The notes under the pieces were generated by a model, which saw only the letters and a list, made by a program, of their open reading frames with translations, ran no database searches and was not told the DNA's origin. Positions 56,069 through 64,000 of a stretch of 64,000 bases of DNA are shown here, one piece after another. How positions within the stretch are numbered: the stretch's first letter is position 1; each line of letters begins with the position of its first letter. The stretch spans positions 137,423 through 201,422 of the forward strand of contig NZ_JAOWKX010000005.1 of assembly GCF_025751585.1 (NCBI RefSeq), given 5' to 3'. The translations under genes and the position numbers were made by a program. Origin of the DNA: Fluctibacter corallii (GTDB lineage: Bacteria; Pseudomonadota; Gammaproteobacteria; Enterobacterales; Alteromonadaceae).

Positions 56069-57676
56069 TTACATTCTGAATACGCCAAAGCGTGTTTCTT
56101 CAATGTCTTTATTAAGGGCGGCTGATAGAGACAAACCTAACACATACCGTGTGTCGGCAGGATCGATGACGCCATCGTCCCACAAACGGGCCGATGCGTA
56201 GTATGGATGCCCTTGTTCTTCATAGGTGTCGATAATGGGTTGCTTGAACGCAGTTTCATCGTCAGCACTCCAATTTTCACCGGCACGCTCTTTTTGATCG
56301 CGTTTAACCTGTGCTAGAACACCTGCGGCTTGTTCGCCGCCCATGACCGAAATGCGCGCGTTAGGCCACATGAACAAGAAGCGCGGATCGTATGCTCTGC
56401 CGCACATGCCATAGTTCCCTGCACCAAAACTGCCGCCGATCAACACCGTGAGTTTAGGAACATTTGCACATGCCACAGCGGTAACCATTTTTGCGCCGTG
56501 CTTGGCAATACCGCCAGATTCGTACTGTTTCCCTACCATGAACCCTGTAATATTTTGTAAAAATACCAGCGGAATTTTACGTTGCGCACAAAGCTCAATA
56601 AAGTGTGCCCCTTTCTGTGCAGATTCTGAGAATAGAATGCCATTATTCGCGACAATGCCTACAGGATAGCCGAAAATGCGCGCAAATCCGCAGACCAGCG
56701 TTGTGCCATAAAGGGCTTTAAATTCGTCGAACTCAGAACCATCGACGATGCGGGCGATGATTTCCCGAACATCATAAGGCTGCTTGGTGTCTTTTGGTAT
56801 TACACCGTAGATTTCTTCGCTGGCATATAGTGGGTCAACTGGCGGCCTGATATCAAGTTGCGATGACTTAGTGCGATTTAATCGCGCTACGGCATCTCTT
56901 GCGAGTTGAAGGGCATGGTGATCGTTATTGGCAAGATGATCAACAACGCCTGATGTACGGCAGTGTACATCTCCGCCGCCTAGTTCTTCAGCGCTGACCA
57001 CTTCGCCCGTTGCCGCTTTAACCAGTGGAGGTCCACCTAGAAAAATGGTGCCTTGGTTTTTTACAATAATCGACTCATCAGCCATAGCTGGTACGTAAGC
57101 ACCACCCGCCGTGCATGAGCCCATTACCACCGCAATTTGAGGAATATTCTGTGCAGAGAGATTAGCTTGGTTGTAGAAGATACGCCCAAAATGCTCACGG
57201 TCTGGGAATACATCATCTTGGCGTGGGAGGTTCGCACCGCCAGAGTCTACTAAATAAATACACGGTAGGTTGTTTTGCTCTGCAATGGTTTGAGCGCGTA
57301 AATGCTTTTTCACGGTAAGTGGGTAATAGGTGCCACCTTTTACTGTGGCATCGTTTGCCACAATCATACATTCGACACCGCTAACGCGTCCGATACCGGC
57401 GATCACACCGGCTGCGGGAACATAATCTTCGTATACATTCCAGCCTGCCAATTGTGATAACTCTAAAAAGGGAGAGCCTTCATCTAATAAGGTATTGATG
57501 CGTTCACGAGGTAACAGTTTACCTCTGTCGGTATGGCGCTTATTGGCTTTTTCGCCGCCACCTTGTTTTACCGTATCAATGACTTCACGCAAGTCGTTAA
57601 CTTGAGCGCGCATGTGCTCAGCATTGTCTAGGAATGCCTGAGATTTGCTATTAATTTTACTTTGAATGCGGGGCAC
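56069..57676 (-). CDS. liuB: Methylcrotonyl-CoA carboxylase, carboxyltransferase beta subunit
   Basis: LiuB, 535 residues from the GTG at 57676. This equals the length I recall for Pseudomonas LiuB, and AGGAG lies seven bases upstream; a 12-codon extension was discarded. The carboxyltransferase domain shows [39 protein letters not shown] and the C-terminal [18 protein letters not shown]. It is the partner of LiuD. It is second gene in the liu operon. Confidence 0.95.
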   Translation of the reverse strand: MPRIQSKINSKSQAFLDNAEHMRAQVNDLREVIDTVKQGGGEKANKRHTDRGKLLPRERINTLLDEGSPFLELSQLAGWNVYEDYVPAAGVIAGIGRVSGVECMIVANDATVKGGTYYPLTVKKHLRAQTIAEQNNLPCIYLVDSGGANLPRQDDVFPDREHFGRIFYNQANLSAQNIPQIAVVMGSCTAGGAYVPAMADESIIVKNQGTIFLGGPPLVKAATGEVVSAEELGGGDVHCRTSGVVDHLANNDHHALQLARDAVARLNRTKSSQLDIRPPVDPLYASEEIYGVIPKDTKQPYDVREIIARIVDGSEFDEFKALYGTTLVCGFARIFGYPVGIVANNGILFSESAQKGAHFIELCAQRKIPLVFLQNITGFMVGKQYESGGIAKHGAKMVTAVACANVPKLTVLIGGSFGAGNYGMCGRAYDPRFLFMWPNARISVMGGEQAAGVLAQVKRDQKERAGENWSADDETAFKQPIIDTYEEQGHPYYASARLWDDGVIDPADTRYVLGLSLSAALNKDIEETRFGVFRM

Positions 57677-57757
57677 GGATTTGCTCCTGACAATTAACTT
57701 CAAAAACAGCAAGCGGGCTTATTCACTGATGAATAAACCCGCTCAGGTTTAATTAGA

Positions 57758-58927
57758 TTAGACAGACTCTTTGAAGAGTTCACGTCCAATAAGCATGCGG
57801 CGAATTTCCGATGTGCCTGCGCCAATTTCATAGAGCTTGGCATCACGCAACAATCGACCCGTTGGATACTCATTGATGTAGCCATTTCCGCCGAGAAGCT
57901 GAATAGCATCTAATGCCATCTTGGTGGCAAGCTCTGCGGAGTACAAAATGGCTCCGGCTGCGTCTTTACGGGTGGTTTCGCTACGATCACATGAGCGGGC
58001 AACAGCATAAACATAGGCACGTGCCGCATTCATTTGGGTGTACATGTCGGCTACTTTGCCTTGTACCAACTGGAACTCACCAATCGATTGACCAAATTGC
58101 TTTCTGTCGTGAATGTAAGGAACCACAATGTCCATGCACGCTTGCATAATACCTAACGGGCCGCCCGATAAAACAAGACGCTCGTAGTCGAGTCCGCTCA
58201 TGAGTACGCGCACGCCATCGCCTTCTTTACCCAAAATATTTTCTGCCGGTACTTCGCAATCTTCAAATACCAATTCACATGTGTTGGAAGAACGCATACC
58301 TAATTTGTCGAGTTTTTGAGCTTGAGAGAATCCCGGCGTGCTTTTCTCTACAATAAATGCGGTAATACCACGAGGACCTGCGTTTACGTCTGTTTTCGCA
58401 TAAATAACAAACGTTTCAGCATCAGGCCCGTTTGTGATCCACATTTTATTGCCATTTAGTACATAAACGTCGCCTTTCTTTTCAGCGCGTAGCTTCATGC
58501 TTACCACATCAGAACCCGCATTTGGTTCACTCATCGCTAATGCGCCAATGTGCTCACCACTGACCAATTGGGGGAGGTATTTTTCACGCTGGGCATCATT
58601 GCCGTTACGATAAATCTGATTAACACATAGGTTAGAATGTGCGCCATAACTTAAGCCAATACCCGCAGAGGCGCGGCTCACTTCTTCCATAGCTATGGTA
58701 TGGGCTAAGTAACCCATATCTGAGCCGCCGAATTGTTCAGATACTGTTACCCCTAACAGGCCCATTTCACCCAGCTTTGGCCATAATTCATTTGGAAACT
58801 GGTTTTGTTCGTCTGCTTTTTCAGCAAGCGGAGCGATTTCAGCTTGTGCGAAGTTGTATACGTGGTCACGCAACATATCAATTTCTTCGCCAAGGCCAAA
58901 GTTTAGGGTAGGGTAAGGTGCATGCAT
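57758..58927 (-). CDS. liuA: Isovaleryl-CoA dehydrogenase
   Basis: LiuA, 389 residues, an FAD-dependent acyl-CoA dehydrogenase that oxidises isovaleryl-CoA to 3-methylcrotonyl-CoA. Signatures are [18 protein letters not shown] (FAD/substrate-binding), [25 protein letters not shown] with the catalytic Glu region, and [38 protein letters not shown] near the C-terminus. AGAGGA lies eight bases before the ATG at 58927. It starts five bases after the stop of the regulator gene. Confidence 0.95.
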   Translation of the reverse strand: MHAPYPTLNFGLGEEIDMLRDHVYNFAQAEIAPLAEKADEQNQFPNELWPKLGEMGLLGVTVSEQFGGSDMGYLAHTIAMEEVSRASAGIGLSYGAHSNLCVNQIYRNGNDAQREKYLPQLVSGEHIGALAMSEPNAGSDVVSMKLRAEKKGDVYVLNGNKMWITNGPDAETFVIYAKTDVNAGPRGITAFIVEKSTPGFSQAQKLDKLGMRSSNTCELVFEDCEVPAENILGKEGDGVRVLMSGLDYERLVLSGGPLGIMQACMDIVVPYIHDRKQFGQSIGEFQLVQGKVADMYTQMNAARAYVYAVARSCDRSETTRKDAAGAILYSAELATKMALDAIQLLGGNGYINEYPTGRLLRDAKLYEIGAGTSEIRRMLIGRELFKESV

Positions 58928-58932
58928 GGTAT

Positions 58933-59319
58933 TTATCCTCTTCGTAATTCGCTGAGCTCGTCGATACAACGGGCTTCAACTTCGTCCAGTTCATTCATTA
59001 GCATTTGAATATCTTCTAACTGCTGATTCATGATGGCGCGCTTTTGTTCTGTCATAAGCAGCATCGCCTCTAGCTGTGCTTCAGAGTTGCTACTGTTGTC
59101 ATAAAGGGCAAACAACGTTTTGACTTCCGCCAACGAAAATCCTAATCGCTTGCCTCGTAATATAAGTTTTAAGCGTGTTTTGTCTTTCTTTTTGTAAACG
59201 CGGTTTTGACCTGCACGCTCAGGTTGCAACAAACCTTGTTCCTCGTAAAACCGAATTGATCTAGGTGTTATATCGAAGGTTTTTGATAACTCTCCGATGG
59301 TGTAAGTCACATCAGCCAT
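58933..59319 (-). CDS. liuR: MerR-family regulator of the liu operon
   Basis: Protein of 128 residues. The winged-helix DNA-binding domain is at the N-terminus ([37 protein letters not shown], about 5-41), followed by a dimerising coiled coil (about 80-115). As first gene of the liu operon it matches LiuR, which represses branched-chain amino acid degradation genes in proteobacteria. The ATG at 59319 is preferred to a TTG five codons upstream. A candidate operator (59364-59381) lies 45 bases upstream. Confidence 0.9.
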   Translation of the reverse strand: MADVTYTIGELSKTFDITPRSIRFYEEQGLLQPERAGQNRVYKKKDKTRLKLILRGKRLGFSLAEVKTLFALYDNSSNSEAQLEAMLLMTEQKRAIMNQQLEDIQMLMNELDEVEARCIDELSELRRG

Positions 59320-59363
59320 GGATTTACTTCTCAATTATTTGCTGCTTTTATCGAAAAATATCA

Positions 59364-59408
59364 CTTTACGTTTACGTAAAGAGTAAGTTAACGTAAAGGT
59401 AAAGTAAC
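59364..59408. promoter_or_regulatory. Candidate LiuR operator region
   Basis: A perfect inverted repeat, CTTTACG (59364-59370) and CGTAAAG (59375-59381), has a 4-base spacer. The half-site recurs as ACGTAAAG at 59391-59398 and GTAAAG at 59399-59404, within GTTA...TAAC ends (59387-59408). It lies between the divergent liuR and thiolase genes, where a MerR-type operator would control both. Binding by LiuR is inferred from position. Confidence 0.6.
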
Positions 59409-59534
59409 AGTTACATGTCGTCAACATTTGTTCTGGATTTGTGAAGAACGTTACAAAGTCGTATGTTCATAATCCTGTACGAAACGACAAATCTGTACGA
59501 AATATTGTCTATTTTTTAGCGTTAAGGAATTCTT

Positions 59535-60710
59535 ATGAGCGGTCAAAATGTTGTCATCGTTGCGGCAAAACGTACTCCTATGGGAGGGTTTATGGGCGCA
59601 CTTTCACCTCTGGCAGCAACAGAACTAGGCGCAGAGGCGATCAAGCACACTGTGACGTCTGAAATTGCCAAAGACGTCGATGAAGTTATTATGGGGTGTG
59701 TTTTACCTGCTGGGCTAGGCCAGTCACCAGCTAGGCAAGCAGCATTAAAAGCTGGGCTCCCCCTGTCGGCAGGTGTGACTACCATCAATAAAGTATGTGG
59801 CTCAGGTATGAAAGCGGTCATGATGGCTCATGACCTGATTAAAGCCGGTTCGGCAGATGCCGTGGTGGCAGGTGGCATGGAAAGCATGAGCAATGCCCCT
59901 TACTTATTGCCTAAAGCACGTGGTGGTTATCGTATGGGTCATGGGCAAATGCTCGACCATATGATGATGGATGGATTGGAAAATGCCTATGATGGACAAG
60001 CCATGGGATGTTTTGCGCAAGCTACCGCTGATGAAGAGGGTATTACGCGTGAAGCGATGGATGAGTTTGCGTTACGCTCGTTGTCTCGCGCATCTGACGC
60101 AATCGAGTCAGGCGCGTTTGATAATGAAGTGGCACCCATCACGATATCAACTCGCAAAGGTGAAATCACGGTGACGAGTGATGAAGGCCCAGCCAATGCG
60201 AAGCCTGAAAAAATTCCGTCTTTGCGTCCGGCATTTAAAAAAGATGGCACCGTGACTGCTGCCAACTCAAGTTCTATTTCAGACGGCGCCGCAGCACTAT
60301 TAGTAATGTCAGAAGATAAGGCAAAGTCGCTTGGCCTGCCTGTGTTGGCTACTATTAAAGCGCATGCCACGAATTCAATTAAACCTGAAGATTTTACCAT
60401 AGCGCCCGTCGGTGCGATGGAAAAAGTGTTAGAAAAAGCAGGGTGGAGCAAGGATGACGTTGATCTATTTGAAATCAATGAAGCGTTCGCTATGGTAACG
60501 ATGTTGGCCATGAGTAAATTGAACTTAGATGCTGATAAAGTGAACATTCACGGTGGCGCATGCGCATTGGGTCACCCAATTGGTGCATCGGGCGCGAGAT
60601 TATTGGTCACACTTATTCACGCATTGAAAAACAAAGGACTGAAAAAGGGTGTTGCGTCTCTGTGTATTGGTGGTGGTGAAGCTACGGCTATGGCAATAGA
60701 GCTTGCTTAA
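59535..60710 (+). CDS. Acetyl-CoA C-acetyltransferase (thiolase)
   Basis: Thiolase of 391 residues. The nucleophilic Cys is in KVCGSGMKAVM (about 88-90), the His in EINEAFAMV, and the second Cys in GGGEATAMAIELA at the end, preceded by GGACALGHPIGASGARLLVTL. It interconverts acetoacetyl-CoA and two acetyl-CoA. It is divergent from the liu operon and separated by the candidate LiuR operator, so co-regulation is likely. AAGGA precedes the ATG. Acetoacetate activation genes are not adjacent. Confidence 0.95.
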   Translation: MSGQNVVIVAAKRTPMGGFMGALSPLAATELGAEAIKHTVTSEIAKDVDEVIMGCVLPAGLGQSPARQAALKAGLPLSAGVTTINKVCGSGMKAVMMAHDLIKAGSADAVVAGGMESMSNAPYLLPKARGGYRMGHGQMLDHMMMDGLENAYDGQAMGCFAQATADEEGITREAMDEFALRSLSRASDAIESGAFDNEVAPITISTRKGEITVTSDEGPANAKPEKIPSLRPAFKKDGTVTAANSSSISDGAAALLVMSEDKAKSLGLPVLATIKAHATNSIKPEDFTIAPVGAMEKVLEKAGWSKDDVDLFEINEAFAMVTMLAMSKLNLDADKVNIHGGACALGHPIGASGARLLVTLIHALKNKGLKKGVASLCIGGGEATAMAIELA

Positions 60711-60837
60711 TAACGTTTTGAGAACACCCTTCTGAATACAGGTGCATGCCAGTTGATAGGGTATCTACAGATACATTGAAAATTGGCTTCGCACCTGTGG
60801 GCGTTGTCAATATGCTCTCATTTTATTGACAACGTTA
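60711..60837. repeat. Nested inverted repeats between the thiolase and a small gene
   Basis: Three inverted repeats lie in 127 bases. TAACGTT (60711-60717) / AACGTTA (60831-60837) form the outer arms, and ACAGGTGC (60738-60745) / GCACCTGT (60791-60798) a long-range 8-base stem. GTTGTCAAT (60803-60811) / ATTGACAAC (60825-60833) is a perfect 9-base hairpin. No T-run follows directly. Confidence 0.55.
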
Positions 60838-60892
60838 TGAACACATTAGAAATGAATCGTATCGAATGAAAATGTGCTGAAAAGGACCTATT

Positions 60893-61090
60893 ATGGACAA
60901 AACAGAAAAAGCCATTGAAAGCGCTTATCAAGCTCACGTTTCTTCACTTTACAAAATATTGACCGAAGCGCTGATGGTGGCGAATGGGGATGAAACAGGT
61001 ATATCGGCAGCTGAAGCTCGGTTTAAAAAAGGGCTCGATTTTGCGTCCTATGTAAGAGAGAAAGCAAGGGCTGCCGCAGGGTTGAATTAA
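60893..61090 (+). CDS. Small hypothetical protein
   Basis: Charged, helical protein of 65 residues with no membrane segment or signal (MDKTEKAIESAYQAHVSSL start, KARAAAGLN end). I do not recognise it. It is accepted as real because AAAGGA lies seven bases before the ATG, the reading frame is compact, and an untranslated structured region precedes it. Its function is unknown. Confidence 0.6.
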   Translation: MDKTEKAIESAYQAHVSSLYKILTEALMVANGDETGISAAEARFKKGLDFASYVREKARAAAGLN

Positions 61091-61429
61091 TCCTGCGTTT
61101 AGATGATTGCAACGTTCCTCAGTGATGCATAATGCTTCTGTTTAAATATATACGTAGTGTTATAGTTTCGTTCTGATAACTTTGTGAGCTCGCGTTAGTG
61201 AACGCTTTGCGCTTCATGAGCGTTTATTCAGTTCACGCCATCGCCTGATTGATGAAGTGAAGATAAAGTACCAATTGCCACTGTAGACAAGCAAGTCAGG
61301 GGGCGACTTCTCTGAAATTTAATTAGACAACATCTAGTGTTGAGCCTTGCCTATATTTTTCTTCAGCAGAAAAGGAGGGGTATAACGCTTTTCCTTGTCA
61401 GGAACTATCCTATTTTACGTTTTGGACGC
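61091..61429. other. 339-base intergenic region with no clear gene
   Basis: The region lies between the small gene and the convergent membrane module. It has a short AACGCT (61201-61206) / AGCGTT (61219-61224) stem followed by TTATT, a weak terminator. I see no coding frame, promoter or larger repeat that I can support. Confidence 0.5.
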
Positions 61430-63148
61430 TTATTGGACGACACCTGATAAAAACTGGCAATGTGGGGTAGCGATGAAGGCAACATCTACTCGTCGATTAA
61501 AAAGACCAAGGATTGGATCATATTTGCCATCATTTTCGTCAACCACGCCGCGCCTTAATGCCATCTCGTCATATTCAGTCCAGCGGGTACCCGTTACTCG
61601 GCATCCTTTTCCACATTCCAGCAAGCCTGTTTCATCAAGCCCCAAAGCGCTTAAAACTCTTTCACGTCGTGCATTTGCTACCTTTACGTTGAATTCCATC
61701 GGTGATTTTACACCGCAACCTTGTAGGTCTCTTCGGGCAATGGTAGAGCTACTGGCAAAGCCTGCGACGTCAATAACTATAGTGTGTCCTCGGCCTACAC
61801 ACGCTCTAATTTCTTCTTTGAGCTTGAAAAGATAGCTCTTATCATCTGGCATAATCTTCAACGAATTTTCATCAATACGCACGCTCATATTTTCCTTCTG
61901 TAGGTCGGTGTTTTGAGATGCACATTTTGCTTCTGCATTGAAAAAAATCGGTAGTCTTATTTCGCGATTATACAGTGTCTGCTTACTCGCACCTTCCTCT
62001 ACTTTTAACACTTCTGAATTTTGCTTTTCATTTCTCTTATCCAGATAGATTTTAAGCGACTCTATAATACGGTTACTTATAAGGCTGGTGCTTATAGGCA
62101 AACTATGCTGTTCGGTGCTTCGGGATAGTGACGGCGGTAGAATGATTGAAACAGGTAAGGCGGTAGTTTGACCCTCAGCAGTGTGAGAGGATGAGATGTT
62201 TATGGATTCTTTTCGAGCTATCATAAAGAGCAAAAAAATGACAATGATAAGCACTAACAGCGAAAAAAAAATACTGAATAGCCGAAAGTGTTTGTTTCTA
62301 TTCTGAGCTTTAGTATCTCGCCCATTTTCAGCAGCGTGAAAGGCTGCAGCGATTAGAATGCATGTTATTCCGATTAATGATACTGCTAAACTAGGAAGTT
62401 CAGCACTGAATTCGACTGCTGTTAGTGAAATGCTACTACTTAGCGAAATAATAAGCCCCGTAAACAACATTGAAATTTCGAAGCCGTTCAGGTTGTCATA
62501 TTTATCTTTAAGAACTGACAGCAGTTTTCCAGCGGCATAAATTACAGCATATAAAATTAAGAAAACTATAAGAAAATAAGCCCAAATAGGGATATCAGAT
62601 ATTTGGTTTACAGTTTTTTTCTGGTTAGTTTGTAGAGTAGTGTTAATTTTGGCTAGTTGTGATGATATTGCAGATAAATCTAATTCCGAAGATTGGTTAG
62701 TCAGTAATTCATGTTTACGCTTTTTGAGATTTTCTTGCAAATCCATAAGCTGTTCGTGCAAGGCTCTATGATGGGAGAAGTTTTCATCGACCGCTTTATT
62801 GGTAGCAATTTCCTGCTCTAGCCAAGTTATTCTGTTACTGAGCTCGTTGAGCGTGATGTTTATCGATAATTTAGCCTCTTGCAACTGCTCTACGCAGCCT
62901 TCGCACTGATTAAAGCTCTCAAGTGTTTGCGGAGAAAGAGCCACTAAAATCGGTTCATTTGGCTTTGGCGCGGGCTTTTGGAATGCTCCAAATAACATGA
63001 TTGAGACAGGGATAATCGTCAGTAGTAGTATTAATACCCAGCGAATAATTAGTCTATCTCTGTGCCAAGATGTTTGAAAGTTAATTAATATCATCGTAGC
63101 CGTCAATAGCCCCAAAAGAGCCAATAGAAGCATAAGATATAAATCCAT
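61430..63148 (-). CDS. Six-TM protein with a cysteine-rich OmpA-like C-terminal domain
   Basis: Protein of 572 residues. TM1 is at about 3-22 and TM2 at 33-55, followed by a coiled-coil-like polar region (about 60-185) starting with CEGC (82-85). TM3-TM6 follow at about 187-210, 224-245, 250-272 and 290-311. The C-terminal domain (about 398-560) resembles OmpA/MotB peptidoglycan-binding domains: LPIFFNAEAK, VAGFASSS, FNVKVANARRERVLSAL, FNRRVDVAF. By the positive-inside rule the coiled coil and C-domain face the periplasm. Six cysteines in the C-domain suggest disulfides. The ATG at 63148 is preceded by AAGGA. I cannot name the family. Confidence 0.75.
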   Translation of the reverse strand: MDLYLMLLLALLGLLTATMILINFQTSWHRDRLIIRWVLILLLTIIPVSIMLFGAFQKPAPKPNEPILVALSPQTLESFNQCEGCVEQLQEAKLSINITLNELSNRITWLEQEIATNKAVDENFSHHRALHEQLMDLQENLKKRKHELLTNQSSELDLSAISSQLAKINTTLQTNQKKTVNQISDIPIWAYFLIVFLILYAVIYAAGKLLSVLKDKYDNLNGFEISMLFTGLIISLSSSISLTAVEFSAELPSLAVSLIGITCILIAAAFHAAENGRDTKAQNRNKHFRLFSIFFSLLVLIIVIFLLFMIARKESINISSSHTAEGQTTALPVSIILPPSLSRSTEQHSLPISTSLISNRIIESLKIYLDKRNEKQNSEVLKVEEGASKQTLYNREIRLPIFFNAEAKCASQNTDLQKENMSVRIDENSLKIMPDDKSYLFKLKEEIRACVGRGHTIVIDVAGFASSSTIARRDLQGCGVKSPMEFNVKVANARRERVLSALGLDETGLLECGKGCRVTGTRWTEYDEMALRRGVVDENDGKYDPILGLFNRRVDVAFIATPHCQFLSGVVQ

Positions 63149-63161
63149 TTGGCCACAATCC

Positions 63162-63731
63162 TTATAAGAAGCCAGAATAGCGCAATAGCACGATAACAGT
63201 CGCTGAAAAAACAAAAAGAACTGCCAGCAATATTGAGTTGTGAAGCGCAGATTGTTGTAACAGCTGTTTTTGTAAGAGCTCGGTTACATCGCCTATGCTC
63301 AAATTTTGGTTAGCGAACCTAACGGTTTCCTTCACCTCTTTTTTATCATAATTTTGTAATGTAGGACGTAATGATACTTTAACGATATAACCATCGCCGA
63401 ATTTATCTTGCAGCTGGTGGGAGAGCATTGTCCGTGCATAATCTTCGAATATTTGTCTAGCATCGCTGGAAATAGCAACATTAACGGCTAACAGCGCTCC
63501 CACCTCTTCGTCATCTATAACGTGTTTAACAAAGGGATCGCCAATAATATCTCTTTGCCAATCTAACGTGTGCGGGGTAAATTTAGTTCTGAATACCTTT
63601 CTGTACGTGTGTTCTAGTTTAGAAACAACCTCCTCGAGTTTTTCATTACGCTCAGCTTTTTCGTGGGGGCTCGAAACACTTTGCGTTTTAGTAATCAAGA
63701 TATTAAACAAATACAGTGAGTTTTGGCTCAT
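63162..63731 (-). CDS. Hypothetical tail-anchored protein
   Basis: Protein of 189 residues. The N-terminal region is basic and acidic in alternation (coiled-coil-like, about 20-45), and a folded domain follows (about 50-155) with FVKHVIDDEEVGALLAVNVAI. A single C-terminal transmembrane helix (LHNSILLAVLFVFSATVIVLLRY, about 163-185) has almost no tail. The layout predicts a C-tail-anchored membrane protein with a cytoplasmic head. I do not recognise it. It ends 13 bases before the OmpA-like gene on the same strand, so the two form a pair. Confidence 0.7.
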   Translation of the reverse strand: MSQNSLYLFNILITKTQSVSSPHEKAERNEKLEEVVSKLEHTYRKVFRTKFTPHTLDWQRDIIGDPFVKHVIDDEEVGALLAVNVAISSDARQIFEDYARTMLSHQLQDKFGDGYIVKVSLRPTLQNYDKKEVKETVRFANQNLSIGDVTELLQKQLLQQSALHNSILLAVLFVFSATVIVLLRYSGFL

Positions 63732-63901
63732 GCTCTGTCACCTCCATGTCTTAATCGTTGTAAAGTCATGTGAACCAATATTTTTAAGTATAGGATAAAA
63801 AGCCTAAAAGCTTAGGTCTGTTAGAGCGACGTTACTTCGTTACATATTTTTTGCCGATGTTTGCTATCAGCTAACTGGTCGTTTTTACCTAAAATGAATA
63901 T

Positions 63902-64000
63902 GTGGAAATCAAGACCTTTCAGTTTGCACTCACAGGGTTATTTTTCTCTATACTAGCGATTGGGGCGACGCTGTTTGTTAAAGAATCTGCCCCCCGCTTT
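63902..64000 (+). CDS. Possible start of a membrane or secreted protein (partial)
   Basis: A frame opens with GTG at 63902, after a stop at 63890, and runs off the window. It encodes about 33 residues with a hydrophobic core (FALTGLFFSILAIGATLFV), like a signal or first transmembrane helix. No clear ribosome binding site is visible. It is too short to identify. Confidence 0.3.
   Translation, partial: MEIKTFQFALTGLFFSILAIGATLFVKESAPRF

Overview
This window reads as a contiguous piece of chromosome from a marine-type gammaproteobacterium, most likely of the order Alteromonadales. The evidence is the pheS-pheT-ihfA order downstream of rplT, the pilZ-mfd-csiV cluster, recC-recB-recD, the liu leucine-degradation operon with its MerR regulator, and several Alteromonadales-type hypothetical families. 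Genes are dense and mostly intact. I see no rRNA, tRNA, CRISPR array, insertion sequence, integrase or phage module.

Layout. Positions 1-6740: the end of rplT with its terminator, then a minus-strand three-gene membrane cassette (DUF883/YqjD-like, YqjE-like, YqjK-like) and an MscS channel, then pheST-ihfA on the plus strand behind a possible Phe-rich leader peptide. Positions 6759-14508: envelope genes (a CPBP protease-like protein, a DUF418 protein, an M48 protease paired with a DUF898 protein), then nagZ and a DASS transporter in translational contact. Positions 14639-26655: cobalamin adenosyltransferase, csiV, mfd and a PilZ gene on the minus strand; then a LolC/E permease, a phosphoribosyltransferase, a glutaredoxin/MauE-like membrane protein, a COG3235 membrane protein, xthA and a PPK2 kinase. 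Positions 26851-35773: recC, recB and recD, overlapping end to end. Positions 35955-38605: a DUF2750 gene, a coupled unknown gene and a natural CsdA-SufE fusion. Positions 38623-51553: a glycosyltransferase, a diguanylate cyclase, a PanE-like reductase, an HDOD protein, a thioesterase, an MFS transporter, an alpha/beta hydrolase, glgC, a nucleoside hydrolase, an SRPBCC protein and a fatty acid desaturase. Positions 51568-60710: a DUF922 protein, the complete liuRABCDE leucine/isovalerate operon with a strong terminator and a candidate operator, and a divergent thiolase. Positions 60893-63731: a small orphan gene and a two-gene membrane module that I could not match to a named system.

How the genes work together. 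The liu operon turns isovaleryl-CoA into acetyl-CoA and acetoacetate, and the divergent thiolase can cleave acetoacetyl-CoA. RecBCD, Mfd and ExoIII are DNA repair functions. NagZ, CsiV, the LolC-like protein and the M48/DUF898 pair act on or in the envelope. The least explained part is the right end: a six-TM protein with a cysteine-rich OmpA-like C-terminal domain, preceded by a tail-anchored partner (61430-63731). It is my best candidate for an undescribed system, but its function cannot be read from sequence alone. Gene starts were moved from the longest reading frame wherever a ribosome binding site, an overlap with the upstream gene or the family length supported a different start; each case is explained in its entry.
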